DNA from: Poronia punctata
Lineage: Eukaryota; Ascomycota; Sordariomycetes; Xylariales; Xylariaceae
Direction: 5' to 3'
DNA: 47,406 nucleotides
Assembly (NCBI GenBank): GCA_022579005.1
Contig: MU401707.1
Span: 1 to 47,406, forward strand
The notes beneath the pieces are model-generated. The model had not been told where the DNA came from. It saw nothing but the letters and a program-made list of their open reading frames with translations, and made no database searches. A program made the translations under genes and the position numbers. Positions 25,358 to 36,537 of this stretch are shown piece by piece (the first letter of the stretch is position 1; each line of letters begins with the position of its first letter).

Positions 25358-25832
25358 AAAATATTAAAAAACTTTAAGCTAAAGTTTAAAAACTTAAAAG
25401 AAAACTTTATTAAAAAACACCTAAGCAAGTAAAAAAAAAATATTAAAAAACTTTAAGCTAAAGTTTAAAAACTTAAAAGAAAACTTTATTAAAAAACACT
25501 TAAGCAAGTAAAAAAAAAATATTAAAAAACTTTAAGCTAAAGTTTAAAAACTTAAAAAAAGACTTTATTAAAAAACACCTAAGCAAGTAAAAAAAAAATA
25601 TTAAAAAACTTTAAGCTAAAATTTAAAAACTTAAAAGAAAACTTTATTAAAAAACACCTAAGCAAATAAAAAAAAAATATTAAAAAACTTTAAGCTAAAG
25701 TTTAAAAACTTAAAAAAAAACTTTATTAAAAAACACTTAAGCAAGTAAAAAGAAAATATTAAAAAACTTTAAGCTAAAGTTTAAAAACTTAAAAAAAAAC
25801 TTTATTAAAAAACACTTAAGCAAATAAAAGTT
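25358..25832 (+). repeat. 79-bp tandem array, six near-identical units
   Basis: Units repeat at 25381, 25460, 25539, 25618, 25697 and 25776, exactly 79 bp apart, with a partial unit upstream. They are almost identical; the differences are G/A (AAAAGAAAAC versus AAAAAAAAAC, GCAAGTA versus GCAAATA) and C/T (CACCTAAG versus CACTTAAG). Each unit holds the inverted repeat AAACTTTA-AGC-TAAAGTTT. Because 79 is not a multiple of three, no frame runs through the array. The high identity points to recent amplification or gene conversion. Confidence 0.85.
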
Positions 25833-26075
25833 AGTAGTACTTACTTTTATTTTAAGCTAACGCTATGCTTTTTTTTTATTAAGTACTAACTATTTTCTAG
25901 CTATAAAGTATATTAATAAAAAAGTTACTTAATACTTTTAGCAATATAAAAACTAAAGCAAATTATAAGTTATATAAAAAGATTTATAACTAAGTATATA
26001 AATAAAGCATTATGTTTTAAAATCTTAAAAATATCTATTTAAATTTAAAAATAAACGTAATATATTATTTATTTT
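25833..26075. other. Spacer inside the interrupted 84-bp array
   Basis: AT-rich DNA between the 79-bp array and the point at 26076 where 84-bp-array sequence resumes. Nothing else was seen in it. Confidence 0.4.
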
Positions 26076-26150
26076 ACCTTTTATTTTATATAGCTTATTA
26101 AGCAAATTATATATATTATATTCTTTATAAGTTTTTACTTTAATATATTT
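26076..26150 (+). repeat. Displaced unit of the 84-bp array
   Basis: TTTTATATAGCTTATTAAGC, then an A/T-rich part and CTTTATAAGTTTTTAC, matches 25091-25160 closely. The 84-bp array therefore continues about 0.9 kb downstream, as if the segment holding the 79-bp array had been inserted into it. Confidence 0.65.
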
Positions 26151-26689
26151 TTATTATATTTATATTGTTACCTTTATAATATTAAATTTATTTTTTATTA
26201 TTAAAACAATATATCTTTTTATTTTATAGTGCCTATTTCCTACTTATTATTTTATTAGTTATATATATATATATTATTTATTTAATAGCATAGCAATTAT
26301 ATCCTATTAAAAGTATTTTAAAGTTAAAAATGTAAACTAATTAAATACGCTAATTATAATACCTAATTAACTTTTATTTTATACTATTTTACTTTATTCT
26401 AAGTATATTAAAATATATTTAAAGTATATAACTAAAAAAAAAGTAAGCTACTATAAAACTTATACTTTTAATATTACTAACTTATTATAAAAATAGCATA
26501 AAAAAGCAGCAATATTTTTATAAACTAATATAATTGCTACGCTATTAAATAAATAGCCTTTAATTTTATCTTATTTATTTATAGCGTTTATATTATTACC
26601 TTTTAACAATACTTACTTTAAAATTAAAAAGTAAGTATACTATTTTATTTTATATTATAAACCTTTACTTTTACTAGTTTTATTTATAT

Positions 26690-26890
26690 TATTACCTATA
26701 TATAGTGCTTGCTTTAATTTAGTTTATTAGTAGTTTTTATATTATAACCTTTATATAGCGCTTGCTTTAATTTACTTTATTAGTAGTTTTTATATTATAA
26801 CTCTTATATAACGCTTGCTTTAATTTAGTTTATTAATAGTTTTTATATTAAAACTTTTATATAGCTTTTGCTTTAATATAGTCTTACTTT
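26690..26890 (+). repeat. 53-bp tandem array, four copies
   Basis: GCTTGCTTTAATTTA(G/C)TTTA-type units lie at about 26705, 26758, 26811 and 26864, a constant 53-bp spacing. Each continues as TTAGTAGTTTTTATATTATA. They resemble the core of the 84-bp units (TATATAG..TATTAG) and may share ancestry with them. Confidence 0.75.
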
Positions 26891-28455
26891 ATATTATAAC
26901 TTTTATAGTACTACTTTTACTAGTTATATATATATTATAACCTTTGCTTTTATTTAGCATATTATATATATAGTAGTTTACTTAGTTAAATATTTATTAT
27001 AATTTTAATTTTAATATAAAGCAAATTTTAAATTACTACTATTAAAGTATTTATTTATATTATTTTATATAAACTTTTTAATATAACTTTTTATTTATAC
27101 TAATATTTATTTAAGTTATTTTATAACTATTATAATATTTAGCTTATTAATTATATTTATATTATAATTATTATATATATTTAGCTTACTTAATAATATA
27201 ATCTTTTTAGTATTATAGCTAGCTTTTATATATAAGTACTTATTATTTAAGCACACTTATACCTAGGCTTTTATATATATTTAAATTACCAAGCTTTTTA
27301 GTTATAAAGCTTTATTTAATATTATAAGTATATAATAAGCAGCTAGTTTATTAGTATTTTTAAAATTAAGTTTTTTGCTTAGCTTAGTAAGCTAGCTTAT
27401 TTATTAGTTGTTTTTTTTTACTATATTAGTTTAAATTTACTTAAAATTTTTTAGCGTTATTTTAAGTATTTAGTATTTAAATTTATAATTACTACTTATT
27501 TTTACTAACGTATATTATACCTTATTAAAAACTAAATATTTATAGGCGCAATAAATATTTAGTTTTTTACTTTCTTTATAAACCTTTATATTTATTTATA
27601 TACTGCTTTTTTACTAGTATATATATATATTTAGTTTAATATACCTTTATAACCTTAATATTTTTTATATATAGCTTTTTTATATTTTTTATCTATTTTA
27701 GTATAATATATAATATTTAAAATATACTTTTAAATTATTATTAATAATTAAAGTATATTATTAATAAACACTTTTATATTTATTATTATATATAATATTT
27801 ATTATTAAATTTTTTTAACATATTTTAGTTTAACTTTAAACCTTAAGCTTATTTACTACTAACTATACTAAATTTATAAAATTATTTTTATAATATTTTT
27901 TTTTATAATTAGCTTAATTTTTTATTTTATTACTAATATATTTAGCATTTTTTTAATTGCTATATATATTTATTAGTTTATTTATAACTATTAGCATATA
28001 AAAATTATAAAGATTATATAATTTTTTTAAGTATTATGCTTATTTTAAATACTAAATAATCCTATTACTACTAAAAGAAAAAAAGGCAATAATAACTTAC
28101 TACGCTTTATAAGCAAGTAGCAAGCTTAAATTTTTACTTTTATGTTGTTTTAAGCATTGCTACTATTATAATTTTATTTAATTTACTTACAATCTTTTAT
28201 CTTATTAATTCTTACTAACCTTTTTAAAGTTTTTATTAGTATTTTTAATATAGTTTATAGCTTAGTTTTATTTTACTATTTAGTAGCAAACATTTATAAA
28301 AATAGTTTTTTTTTTACTTTATCTTTTTTTTTTTTTAATTATTATTATTTTTTTAACTTTACTTTTAAGTTATTTAAAATAGTTTTATTTAACTTTTTTT
28401 TTACTTATTACTATATATAGTTAACATTTTATAACTTTTTATTAGCTTATTTATT
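26891..28455. other. No gene recognised; contains one palindrome
   Basis: AT-rich DNA. The only clear structure is the palindrome at 27527-27567, listed separately. Runs of TTATTATTA and T tracts lie near 28320-28345. Confidence 0.4.
27527..27567. repeat. Palindrome family member 1
   Basis: Perfect 17-bp arms, AAAAACTAAATATTTAT and ATAAATATTTAGTTTTT, around the 7-bp loop AGGCGCA. It is the leftmost member of a family otherwise found at 34.1-44.4 kb. Function unknown; a small inverted-repeat element or a gene-boundary signal are both possible. Confidence 0.8.
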
Positions 28456-29580
28456 TAATTTTTAACTTAAAATAATAACTACTTTATACTACTACCTTAT
28501 ATTATATTAAATATTATACTATATTTACTTACTTTGCTTAATTTTAACTAACTTAGTAATTTAAGCATAACTACTATTTTTAGTTTATTTTTGTTTATAG
28601 CTAATATATATATAAATACGCATTTTTTTAATAACTATACTACTTTATTATATTTAACTTATTTTTTTAGTTTTATTAATTACTTTTTACTTATACTTAA
28701 AAATATGCTTAACTTTTTACTTAAAAACTACTAACTTTACTTTAATAATACCTTATTTTTTAAACTTACTACTATTAAGCTTAATAATAATAATAACAAT
28801 AACAATACCTAATTTTTTAAACCTATTTTTTTTAGGCCTAATAAATGCTAGTCTTTTAAACCTGCCCTTTTTAAGCTTAATAAAAGAATATTTTTTAAAC
28901 CTGCCCTTCCTAGGCCTAATAAAAAAACATTTTTTAAACTAGCCCCTTTTAAGCTTAACAAAAAAACATTTTTTAAACTTATTTTTTTTAAGCTTAATAA
29001 ATGCTAGTTTTTTAAACCTGCTTTTTTTAAGCTTAATAAAAAAACATTTTTTAAACTTGCCTTTTTTAAGCTTAATAAAAGGATATTTTTTAAACCTGCC
29101 CCTTTTAGGCCTAATAAAAAAATATTTTCTAAACCTGCCCTTTTTAAGCCTAATAAATGCTAGTCTTTTAAACCTGCCCTTTTTAGGCCTAATAAATGCT
29201 AATTTTCTAAACTTGCCTTTTTTAAGCTTAATAAAAAAACATTTCCTAAACTAGCCTCTTTTAAGCTTAATAAAAAAACATTTTTTAAACTAGCTTTTTT
29301 TAAGCTTAACAAAAGCTAGTTTTTTAAACCTGCCCCTTTTAAGCTTAATAAATGCTAGTTTTCTAAACTAGCCCCTTTTAAGCTTAATAAATGCTAGTTT
29401 TCTAAACTAGCCCCTTTTAAGCCTAACAAATGCTAGTCTTTTAAACTAGCTTTTTTTAAGCTTAATAAAAGCTAGTTTTTTAAACCTACTTTTCCTAGGC
29501 TTAATAAAAAACTATTACTGCTTACTTTATTAATATTTAATAAGCAATATAATTATAAGCCTTTATAAATAAAATAAAAA
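28456..29580 (+). pseudogene. Relict plus-strand gene with eighteen 13-codon repeats
   Basis: One plus frame (the one containing codon AAA at 28819) shows few stops over about 370 codons. An N-terminal part reads FLFIANIYINTHFFNNY and a run of Asn codons. Then come eighteen 13-residue repeats of the form FKPA(L/P)F(K/R)(P/L)NK(K/C).F. In the repeats the only stops are TAG or TAA at one fixed position (TGC TAG, AGC TAG), where CAG or CAA would give Gln. Two other frames, one on the minus strand (KRLAFIRPKKGRF per unit), are also fairly open, so the coding strand is not certain. Product unknown; it may have been a repetitive, disordered protein. Confidence 0.45.
28818..29519 (+). repeat. 39-bp tandem array, eighteen units without an indel
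   Basis: TAAAC marks recur exactly every 39 bp from 28818 to 29481 (663 bp = 17 x 39). Two unit types occur: one with AATGCTAGT(C/T)TT and one with AAAAAACATTTTTT. Two junction variants also occur, AAACCTGCCC and AAACTAGCCC. Zero length change over eighteen units suggests past selection on a reading frame. Confidence 0.9.
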
Positions 29581-29679
29581 AAAAAACTTATATTATAATA
29601 AAGTAGTTTAAATATAAAATAATAAAAAATTAAAGTATATATAAAACAAAAAGTAATTAAAGCAAACAATAATAATTTT

Positions 29680-30510
29680 TTTTAAAAATTTATTAGCTTT
29701 AGCTATTAGCTAGGCAATAATATACCTGCTTTACTTGCTGCCTTTATTATTATTATTTTTAAAAATAATATATTTTTTAAAAATAGCATATTTTTTAAAA
29801 ATAATAGCAATAACACATTTTTTAAATAAAACTACTTTATTAGTTTTAATAACATATTTTTTAAATAAAACTACTTTATTACTTTTAATAATACATTTTT
29901 AAACTATAATAGCAGCAACACCTTTTTTAAACGCAACCTTGCTATTGCTTTTAATAACATATTTTTAAACTATAATAGCAGCAATACTCTTTTTAAACGC
30001 AACTTTACTATTGCTTTTAATAATATATTTTTAAACTACAACAGCAGCAATACCCTTTTTAAACGCAACCTTGCTATTGCTTTTAATAATACATTTTTAA
30101 ACTATAATAGCAACAATACCTTTTTTAAACGCAACTTTGCTATTGCTTTTAATAATATATTTTTAAACTATAATAGCAGCAACACCCTTTTTAAACACAA
30201 CCTTACTATTGCTTTTAATAATATATTTTTAAACTATAATAGTAGCAATACCCTTTTTAAACATAACCTTACTATTATTTTTAATAATATATTTTTAAAT
30301 TATAATAGTAGCAATACTTTTTTTAAACTTAACTTTGCTATTAATTTTAATAACACATTTTTTAAATACAACCTTTTTATTACTTTTAATAACATATTTT
30401 TTAAATCTAATAGCTTTATTATTTTAAATAGTTTACCTTTTAAAGCAAACTATATTAACTTTGCTTATAAGTTGCTACTTAAATTGCTTTTAAATTTTAT
30501 ATATATTTAG
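29680..30510 (+). pseudogene. Relict gene with 22-residue Asn/Phe-rich repeats; 213 codons without a stop
   Basis: In the same plus frame as the 39-bp array, 29869-30510 is free of stops for 213 codons and ends at TAG. The seven central repeats read FKRNLAIAFNN(I/T)FLNYNSSNT with small changes. Upstream, 13-residue versions (FFK.NYFI.FNN) carry TAA where Gln would fit, and a segment ALLAAFIIIIFKNN precedes them. No ATG, CTG, GTG or TTG opens the stop-free stretch near its start, so it is a surviving piece rather than a gene. The repeated F.N.N pattern might have formed a solenoid or a disordered low-complexity protein; this is a guess. Tandem structure makes long openness less surprising than in unique DNA. 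Confidence 0.5.
29891..30352 (+). repeat. 66-bp tandem array, seven units
   Basis: ACGCAACC-type marks (later ACACAACC, ACATAACC, ACTTAACT) lie at 29931, 29997, 30063, 30129, 30195, 30261 and 30327, exactly 66 bp apart. The C and G bases fade from left to right (CGC to CAC to CAT). Thirty-nine-bp sub-units lie on both sides, so the 66-bp unit looks like a 39-bp unit plus a 27-bp addition. Confidence 0.9.
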
Positions 30511-31853
30511 TTAAAGTAGCACTTTAATACTTTGCTTTTAATAAAACGTAATTAAGTTTTTAGCTAACTTAAGCATATATATATAAATATTTATAATTAT
30601 AATATATTATTTTTTTTTATACTTAATTTAAGTTTATTTTACTAATATAATATTTAAATATAAACAATGCTAATTATAAACACAATAGCGCTTTTTTTAA
30701 AAAAGTTACTAAGTATTTTAAAAATATATATAAGCTTAACGCTACTATATTTTTTATTATAAATAATTTTTTTAAGTAAAAGGCTACTTAAAAAAAAGTA
30801 ATATATAAATATTTAAATTATTTTAAGTACTTTTATATGTTTTTTATAAGCGTACTATTAAAACTTTTATTATTTAACGCTATATTTAAAGCATATTAAG
30901 CTAAGTTAAATAATTTATTTATTATTTAGTATTATAATATTAATAGTTATATTATATAGTTATATTTGCTTTAAGCCTTTTTTAACTTTTTATTTTTCTT
31001 ATTATACTTGCTACTATTTTTTACTTTTATTATATAAAACCTTTATTATACTTTTAAAAGCAAAGCACCTTATAAAATAAGCAATATATTGCTTAAAACT
31101 TTTAATTATTTTAAAAGCAATATAGTTTACTTTATATTTTTAAATATACTAGTATTAAAACTATATTAAATATTATATTTTATATTAAAATGCTAAAAAT
31201 AATTTATTAACAATTTTGTTTTGCTAGCGCTTAGGTTTTATACGTACTTTATTTTTATTTTTAACTACTTTATTAGTTTTATATAAGCTTAAGCTAAGTT
31301 AAAAGCGTTTTATAATAATAATAACTTTATTTAAATATATAACTATATTTACTTATAATATAGTATTATTATAATTAAAACTATAGCCTTTTAAGTTGCG
31401 CTTATATATAACTATAATAATTATTTTTCTAGTTTTTTTTTTAACTTAATTTTTTTACTTTAAAAGTATAACATTAAAAATATTACTATAAGCTTAACTA
31501 GTAAAAGCGTACTAAAAAAATTTTATAAAACCTTTTTTAAAGCTGCTAACCTTATATATTTAAACCTAAGCTTTATTTAAGTAAATATTAAATTTTATAA
31601 CGTTTTAAATATTAAATAGCTACTATTTAATATTTTTAAGTTATTTATATTAGTTTATAAAGCTAAATACCTTTTTATAATAGCTTTAAATTTTAATAGC
31701 ACGTTTTAAAGCTTTACTTTATAATAGTATATATAATATATGCTTAAATAAATTATATTAATTAAACTAATTTAATAATATAATAAAACGCAATAATTAT
31801 AGCTAATACTATGCTAGCTTAAAGCGTATAGTATTTATAAGCAGCATTTATAA
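30511..31853. other. No recognised feature
   Basis: AT-rich DNA. Some plus-strand frames look partly protein-like near 31300-31850, possibly an upstream part of the next relict, but frame shifts prevent a firm call. Confidence 0.35.
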
Positions 31854-33212
31854 ATACTAAATAAATATTATTACCTTTTTTATTACGTAAAATTTAATAA
31901 TCTTTATTTTAAGCAATTACTTTATAATAAGTACTATAAAGCAAAAGCTAGTACTAATATATATAGCAAGCTACCTTTTAACTTAAAAGCTATAATTTAA
32001 AATTTTTAGTTATATAAAGCCTAATTATATAATATATTAGCAAACTTTTTAAGCGCTAATTATAAAACTTAATAAAAATATTATATTTTATAGTCCTACT
32101 TTATATTTTTTATTAATATTAGCAAAGCGCCTTTTAATATTACTACGTGCTTTTTATTATTTAATAATAGCTTAACTAAGCACAATTTATTTTAGCTTAT
32201 TTTAATTAAAGCTTTTAATAATCTTATTTTAATTTTAGCTATATACCTTATTAAGCCTATTAAAAAGCTTACTATTTTTGCTTAAAATAACCTAGCTAAT
32301 TTAAACATTAGCTTTACTAACTATAATAAAATAAGCGTTAACTTATATACTAATTATATTTTACTTACTTTTTTTTAGCTAATATATATAAAAGCTATAC
32401 TATTTTAGTACTTTTAGCTTTAGCTTAAAAAGTAGCAACCTTGCTTAGTAAGCAAAACTTATTATTAATACTTATATAGCCTAAGTATAAAAAACATTAT
32501 AAGTTATTTTAGTATGCTTTAGTTACTATAAAAAATAATATTTATTTTTATTACTATTATTATATTTATTATTTATAAACTACTTTGCTTATTTTTTTAT
32601 TATTTGCTTAAAGCTTTTTATTATAGCAATTTTAATTTAAAAAATGCTTTTAGTTAAATAAAAGCCTAATTAATCCTTTAAACTATAATAAGCAATACTA
32701 TTGCATAGATTTATATGTATTAAAAATTAAACAATTGTACTAAAGCATTATAGCTTAAATTTAAGCTATTTTACTTATACTTATAATTAGTTATATAAAA
32801 GTATAATTATAAGTTTTTAAAAGCTTATAAGTTTTTTTTAAAAAAGCTTAATAGCATTACTTTTACTATAATTAATACTATATTATATAAAAAACAGCTT
32901 AATAATACTACTAGCTATATATAAGTTATTACCTTACTTAAGCTTATAAAAGTATATATTAAGCTATTTAAAGCTATAAGCTTTAAAAGGCCTGCTTTAT
33001 ATAAAGAACTTTAAAAAATAAAGCTTTTTATAATCTTTTACATAGCTATTATTAAAACATATTAAAGCTATAAAAAGTATAATAAAGCTAATACTATAAA
33101 AAGCGCTTATACTTAGGTATTATATATAAACATAATACTAAGTAGCATAAATAATACTATATTATAAATAATAAAAAATTTTATATATTACTACTATAAA
33201 ATAAACAAATAG
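31854..33212 (+). pseudogene. Relict plus-strand gene, unknown product
   Basis: One plus frame can be followed for about 450 codons. It reads KFNNLYFKQLLYNKYYKAKA, then INISKAPFNITTCFLLFNNS, then LLCLFFYYLLK-like segments, and near 32960-33060 SFKRPALYKEL and FIIFYIAIIKTY. Stops are TAA or TAG at positions fitting Gln or Trp, and Lys and Asn dominate where Glu and Asp are likely to have stood. The frame stays in register throughout, which supports a single ancestral gene. It may continue to about 33.5 kb. No family was recognised. It is the first of a plus-strand series of relicts separated by palindromes. Confidence 0.5.
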
Positions 33213-34126
33213 TAATAAAAAAGATTTATATATAATAAAAACGCTTTTAATTTTACTTTACTAACTTTAAATAACTAGCAAACATATGCTTAAGTATATA
33301 CAAGCGTATATATTTATATTATACTAAACTATAAAAAAGTTAAGTTTTTTTATATTTAAATATAAAAGTAACAAAAACTAAAATTAAGTTTTTTTAACTT
33401 TAAATATTATATATTAAAACTATTTAATACCTATATACTAAAAAAGTATATATTTAATATAGCAATAGCTATAGTAGTATATTTAGCAATAGCAAGATTG
33501 CTATAATAAATAAAACAAGCATATAAGCAAAAGTATTTAAAACTTTTATATTATAGTTTTAAAAATTTTGTTAATTTAGCAAAATTTTTTAAAAATCTTA
33601 AAATAATTATAAGCTAATAAGTTAACTACTACATTTTTTTATTTAAATAACTTAAGTTAAAGCTAACTTTTTAGTTAACTAATATTTTACTAAAGGCAAA
33701 ACGCATATTTTATATATATAAAAACAATGCAAAAAAACTATTTTAGCTTATTAAGTTATTATTTTATAATAGTATACCTAGTATTATTATAGTTAATAAT
33801 AACTAAGCAAACTTTACTACACTGTTTATAATAAAAAAATATATAAATTTATATATAGTAAAGAAAAAAAAGGCAATACGTTTTTAATTAAAACTATAAA
33901 AAACAAGAATTATATAAAACAAAAGCAATAAATAAGATTTATTATTAAACAATTTTATAAAAGCCTTTAAAATAAATATAGCTAACAAGTTAGGTGCTAA
34001 AAACGCTTATAATTAAAATAATGCTAAATTATAAGGTTTTAATAATATTTTAGCTATGTTAATATATATACTTAATAAATAAGATAAAAAAAAATAAGTA
34101 AGACATATAAGCAAAAAAAAGGCATT
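33213..34126. other. Gap between relict gene and first palindrome of the cluster
   Basis: The upper relict frame seems to continue weakly to about 33500. A separate short hairpin (33561-33589) lies in the gap. Nothing else was seen. Confidence 0.4.
33561..33589. repeat. Short inverted repeat
   Basis: AAAAATTTTG and CAAAATTTTT form perfect 10-bp arms around TTAATTTAG. It does not share the arm sequence of the palindrome family. It may be chance in AT-rich DNA or a remnant of a small inverted-repeat element. Confidence 0.45.
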
Positions 34127-34211
34127 AAAAACTAAATATTTTTATAAGTAAGTATATAGCTATAAGTTAGTATATATACTAGTAGCTTAAGTATATTTAT
34201 AGTTTAGTTTT
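34127..34211. repeat. Palindrome family member 2 (long loop)
   Basis: Left arm AAAAACTAAATATTTTT at 34127; a partial right arm TTTAGTTTT ends near 34210. It lies head to tail with member 3, only about 4 bp away, so the inner right arm of this one and the left arm of the next form a further palindrome (TTTAGTTTTATTTAAAAACT). Confidence 0.6.
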
Positions 34212-34215
34212 ATTT

Positions 34216-34344
34216 AAAAACTAAATATTTATATATATGTTTTTTAAGCTATTGCAACTTTTTAACTAACTATTTTTACTATATCTTTTTTTTTAAACTT
34301 GCATTAAAACTTTATTATATAGCTATAAAAATATTTAGTTTTTT
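34216..34344. repeat. Palindrome family member 3 (long loop)
   Basis: Left arm AAAAACTAAATATTTAT at 34216; right arm AAAAATATTTAGTTTTTT ends at 34344. The intervening ~95 bp are AT-rich and unrelated to the loops of other members. Confidence 0.7.
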
Positions 34345-34442
34345 ATTCTTATTTTTAAAAAAGTAATATAGCATTTTTTTAAACTAATAATGCAAGCAAA
34401 GCATTAGCAAACCTATAAAAAATAAAAAACGCGTTATTAAAT

Positions 34443-34525
34443 ACTAAGCTAGCTAACGCGCTAAAAGCTAAGCTAGCTAATGTACTAAAAGCTAAGCTAA
34501 AAGACACGCTAAAAGCTAAGCTAAA
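34443..34525 (+). repeat. 24-bp tandem repeat built from AGCT words
   Basis: (G/A)CTAAAAGCTAAGCTA recurs at 34460, 34484 and 34508, 24 bp apart, with a partial unit upstream (ACTAAGCTAGCTAACGCG). The repeat is well kept, perhaps because AGCT and AAGC contain no favoured mutation site. Confidence 0.7.
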
Positions 34526-34850
34526 TAAAAAGCTTTTTTTTTTAGGTTAAAATATGCAAAAAGTAATTAAAAAGCACTAAATAAATTAGCTTAATTAGTA
34601 TTTTAAATAAAACGCTGTTTTTAAAGCAATAGCCTTGCTTTTTTATACTATAGCGTTATAAAACGCTATAATTATTAAAAATATAAAGCAATTTATAAAA
34701 AACTTGCTAATTTATAATATATAAACTTTTTACGTAAAAAAGCGTGCTTAGAAAGCTATTTTTATAACCTTTTTTATATATTTTGCTTACTAAAATAAGT
34801 TCTACTTTTTTATTAACATATATAATATGTTTTTTTTTATAAAAGCTTAT

Positions 34851-34890
34851 AAAAAACTAAATATTTATAACTTTATATATTTAGTTTTTT
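34851..34890. repeat. Palindrome family member 4
   Basis: AAAAAACTAAATATTTATA, an 8-bp AT loop part, then TATATTTAGTTTTTT. Short-loop type like the members at 36241, 38409 and 39796. Confidence 0.8.
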
Positions 34891-35451
34891 ACTTACTTTT
34901 TTACTTACTTTGTTAACTATTTTATAGTATTAAATATGCTTTATAATTATTACCTTTTTTGCTTGCAACTAGCTTAAAAAAAAAACTTAAACTTTGCTAC
35001 CTTTATAAAAATTATATATATAATAAAAAAGATTGCTACTACTACTAACTTAACTTTATAAACAATAATTAATAAACTAAAAACTTAACTTAAAAATAAT
35101 AAATTACTAGGTAATGTTATATATTTAAATATAGTAGCTACTTTATATATTTTTTAATATAAAATGCTTATAATAAAAAGCAAAAAAAAAAAAAATAAAA
35201 ACCTAAATTTAACTAATACTTACTTATTAAGTATTAAAACACTTATAGCAGCATAAAAACTTATTAATACTTTCTTTATATATTTTAAAATATATAAAAA
35301 TAATACCTATTATATATTTTAAAGTATAGCTAGTAAAAACTAAGCTAAAGCTATTAGCTTTATTAAGTTTTAATAGTATTATAAAATATTATAGTTTAAT
35401 AGTAACTATAGCAATTAAAAATAGTTAGCTTTATACTTAAAAACTTTTACA
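34891..35451. other. No recognised feature
   Basis: AT-rich spacer between palindrome 4 and the ATG of the next relict frame. Stops are frequent in the frame just upstream of 35452, which supports that ATG as a true start. Confidence 0.4.
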
Positions 35452-36186
35452 ATGTTTTTTATTAAAAATATAAGCTTATTTAATATAAACAAGTTTGTGC
35501 TAATAAAATCTAAAGTAGTAAAAATAAAAAGTAAAACCTTAAACAACCTTATTAATAATATTATTAGCGTAATTAAAATAGCAAACACTAACCTTTTTTA
35601 GTATACTTTTTATATTAAAGCAATAGTATATAAGCTTTTTAATATTAACAAAAAAATTGCTAATATAACTAATTATAAAAAAAAAATAAAGCTATAGTTT
35701 ATAAAAAACTTACTTATATAAATGCTTATAGTTATAATGCTTTATAAAAGCGTTAATATGCTGCTTTATATAAGCAAAGCTAACTTATAGTTTATTTATA
35801 ATTAAACTAAAATATAAGTTAAATATTTTAAGCATAGTTATGCTTTATTACTTTTAAAAAAAATTAATAGTACTATAGTAGTTAATATAATTATTTATTT
35901 AAAAAACGTTGTTTTAGTTTTTATTTTAAACAAAATATTTTTAAAACTTAGTTTAAAAAGTAAAAATGCTAACTTTAGTAATTTAAAAATAAAAAACTAA
36001 GTAGTAGTATATAAAAATCCTTTTATAATAAAAAACAAAGCAAAAAAAAAAGCAAAAAATAAAAAAAAAAAATATAACTTTATTACTTAGTAAACTAGTA
36101 ACAGCTTAACTAAGCAGCACTTAACTTTAAAAAAAGCTACTAAGCAACTTAAACTTTTATAAAATAATATAAAAACTAGCTTTTAA
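35452..36186 (+). pseudogene. Relict plus-strand gene, Lys-rich (formerly acidic), unknown product
   Basis: From the ATG at 35452 (MFFIKNISLFNINKFVLIKS) a frame of about 245 codons runs to TAA at 36186, broken mostly by TAG and TAA. Further segments are LINNIISVIKIANTN, MLYKSVNMLLYISKANL and LKSKNANFSNLKIKN. Given the GAN-to-AAN change elsewhere in the window, the many Lys and Asn codons suggest an acidic, Glu/Asp-rich protein. A run of AAA/GCA codons near 36040-36070 is probably degenerate. The frame ends 55 bp before palindrome 5. The family is not recognised. Confidence 0.5.
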
Positions 36187-36240
36187 ACTAAAGCAACTTA
36201 TTGCTTTTATTAAATTATTAGTATATTTTATTACTTTATT

Positions 36241-36278
36241 AAAAACTAAATATTTATATTTTTTAAATATTTAGTTTT
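36241..36278. repeat. Palindrome family member 5
   Basis: AAAAACTAAATATTTATA, a T-rich loop, and AAATATTTAGTTTTAT. It lies 55 bp downstream of the relict gene ending at 36186. Confidence 0.8.
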
Positions 36279-36537
36279 ATATATATTTTTTTTTAGCTTT
36301 ATATTAACTTTTTTTATATAAACTAAATATTACGTCTACTTTAAGCAAAATTACTATTTTTTTTAAATTTGCTTTTATTGCAAACAAATATAAAACAAGC
36401 AAAATAATTATATATAGTAATATTACTATATACTTTTACGCTATAATATATAAAAATATACTTTTTAAAAACTAAGTATTTAAGCTAACACTTATTTTTA
36501 CTTTATTTTTTATTATTATGCAAACTTTTAACACTTT
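36279..36537. other. Spacer
   Basis: AT-rich DNA. AAAAACTAAGTATTTAAG near 36467 resembles a single left arm of the palindrome family without a matching right arm. Confidence 0.4.

Noticed and set aside
23750..30352. Tandem arrays as a CRISPR array
   Set aside because: Units are contiguous with no repeat-spacer alternation; unit changes are point transitions, not unique spacers.
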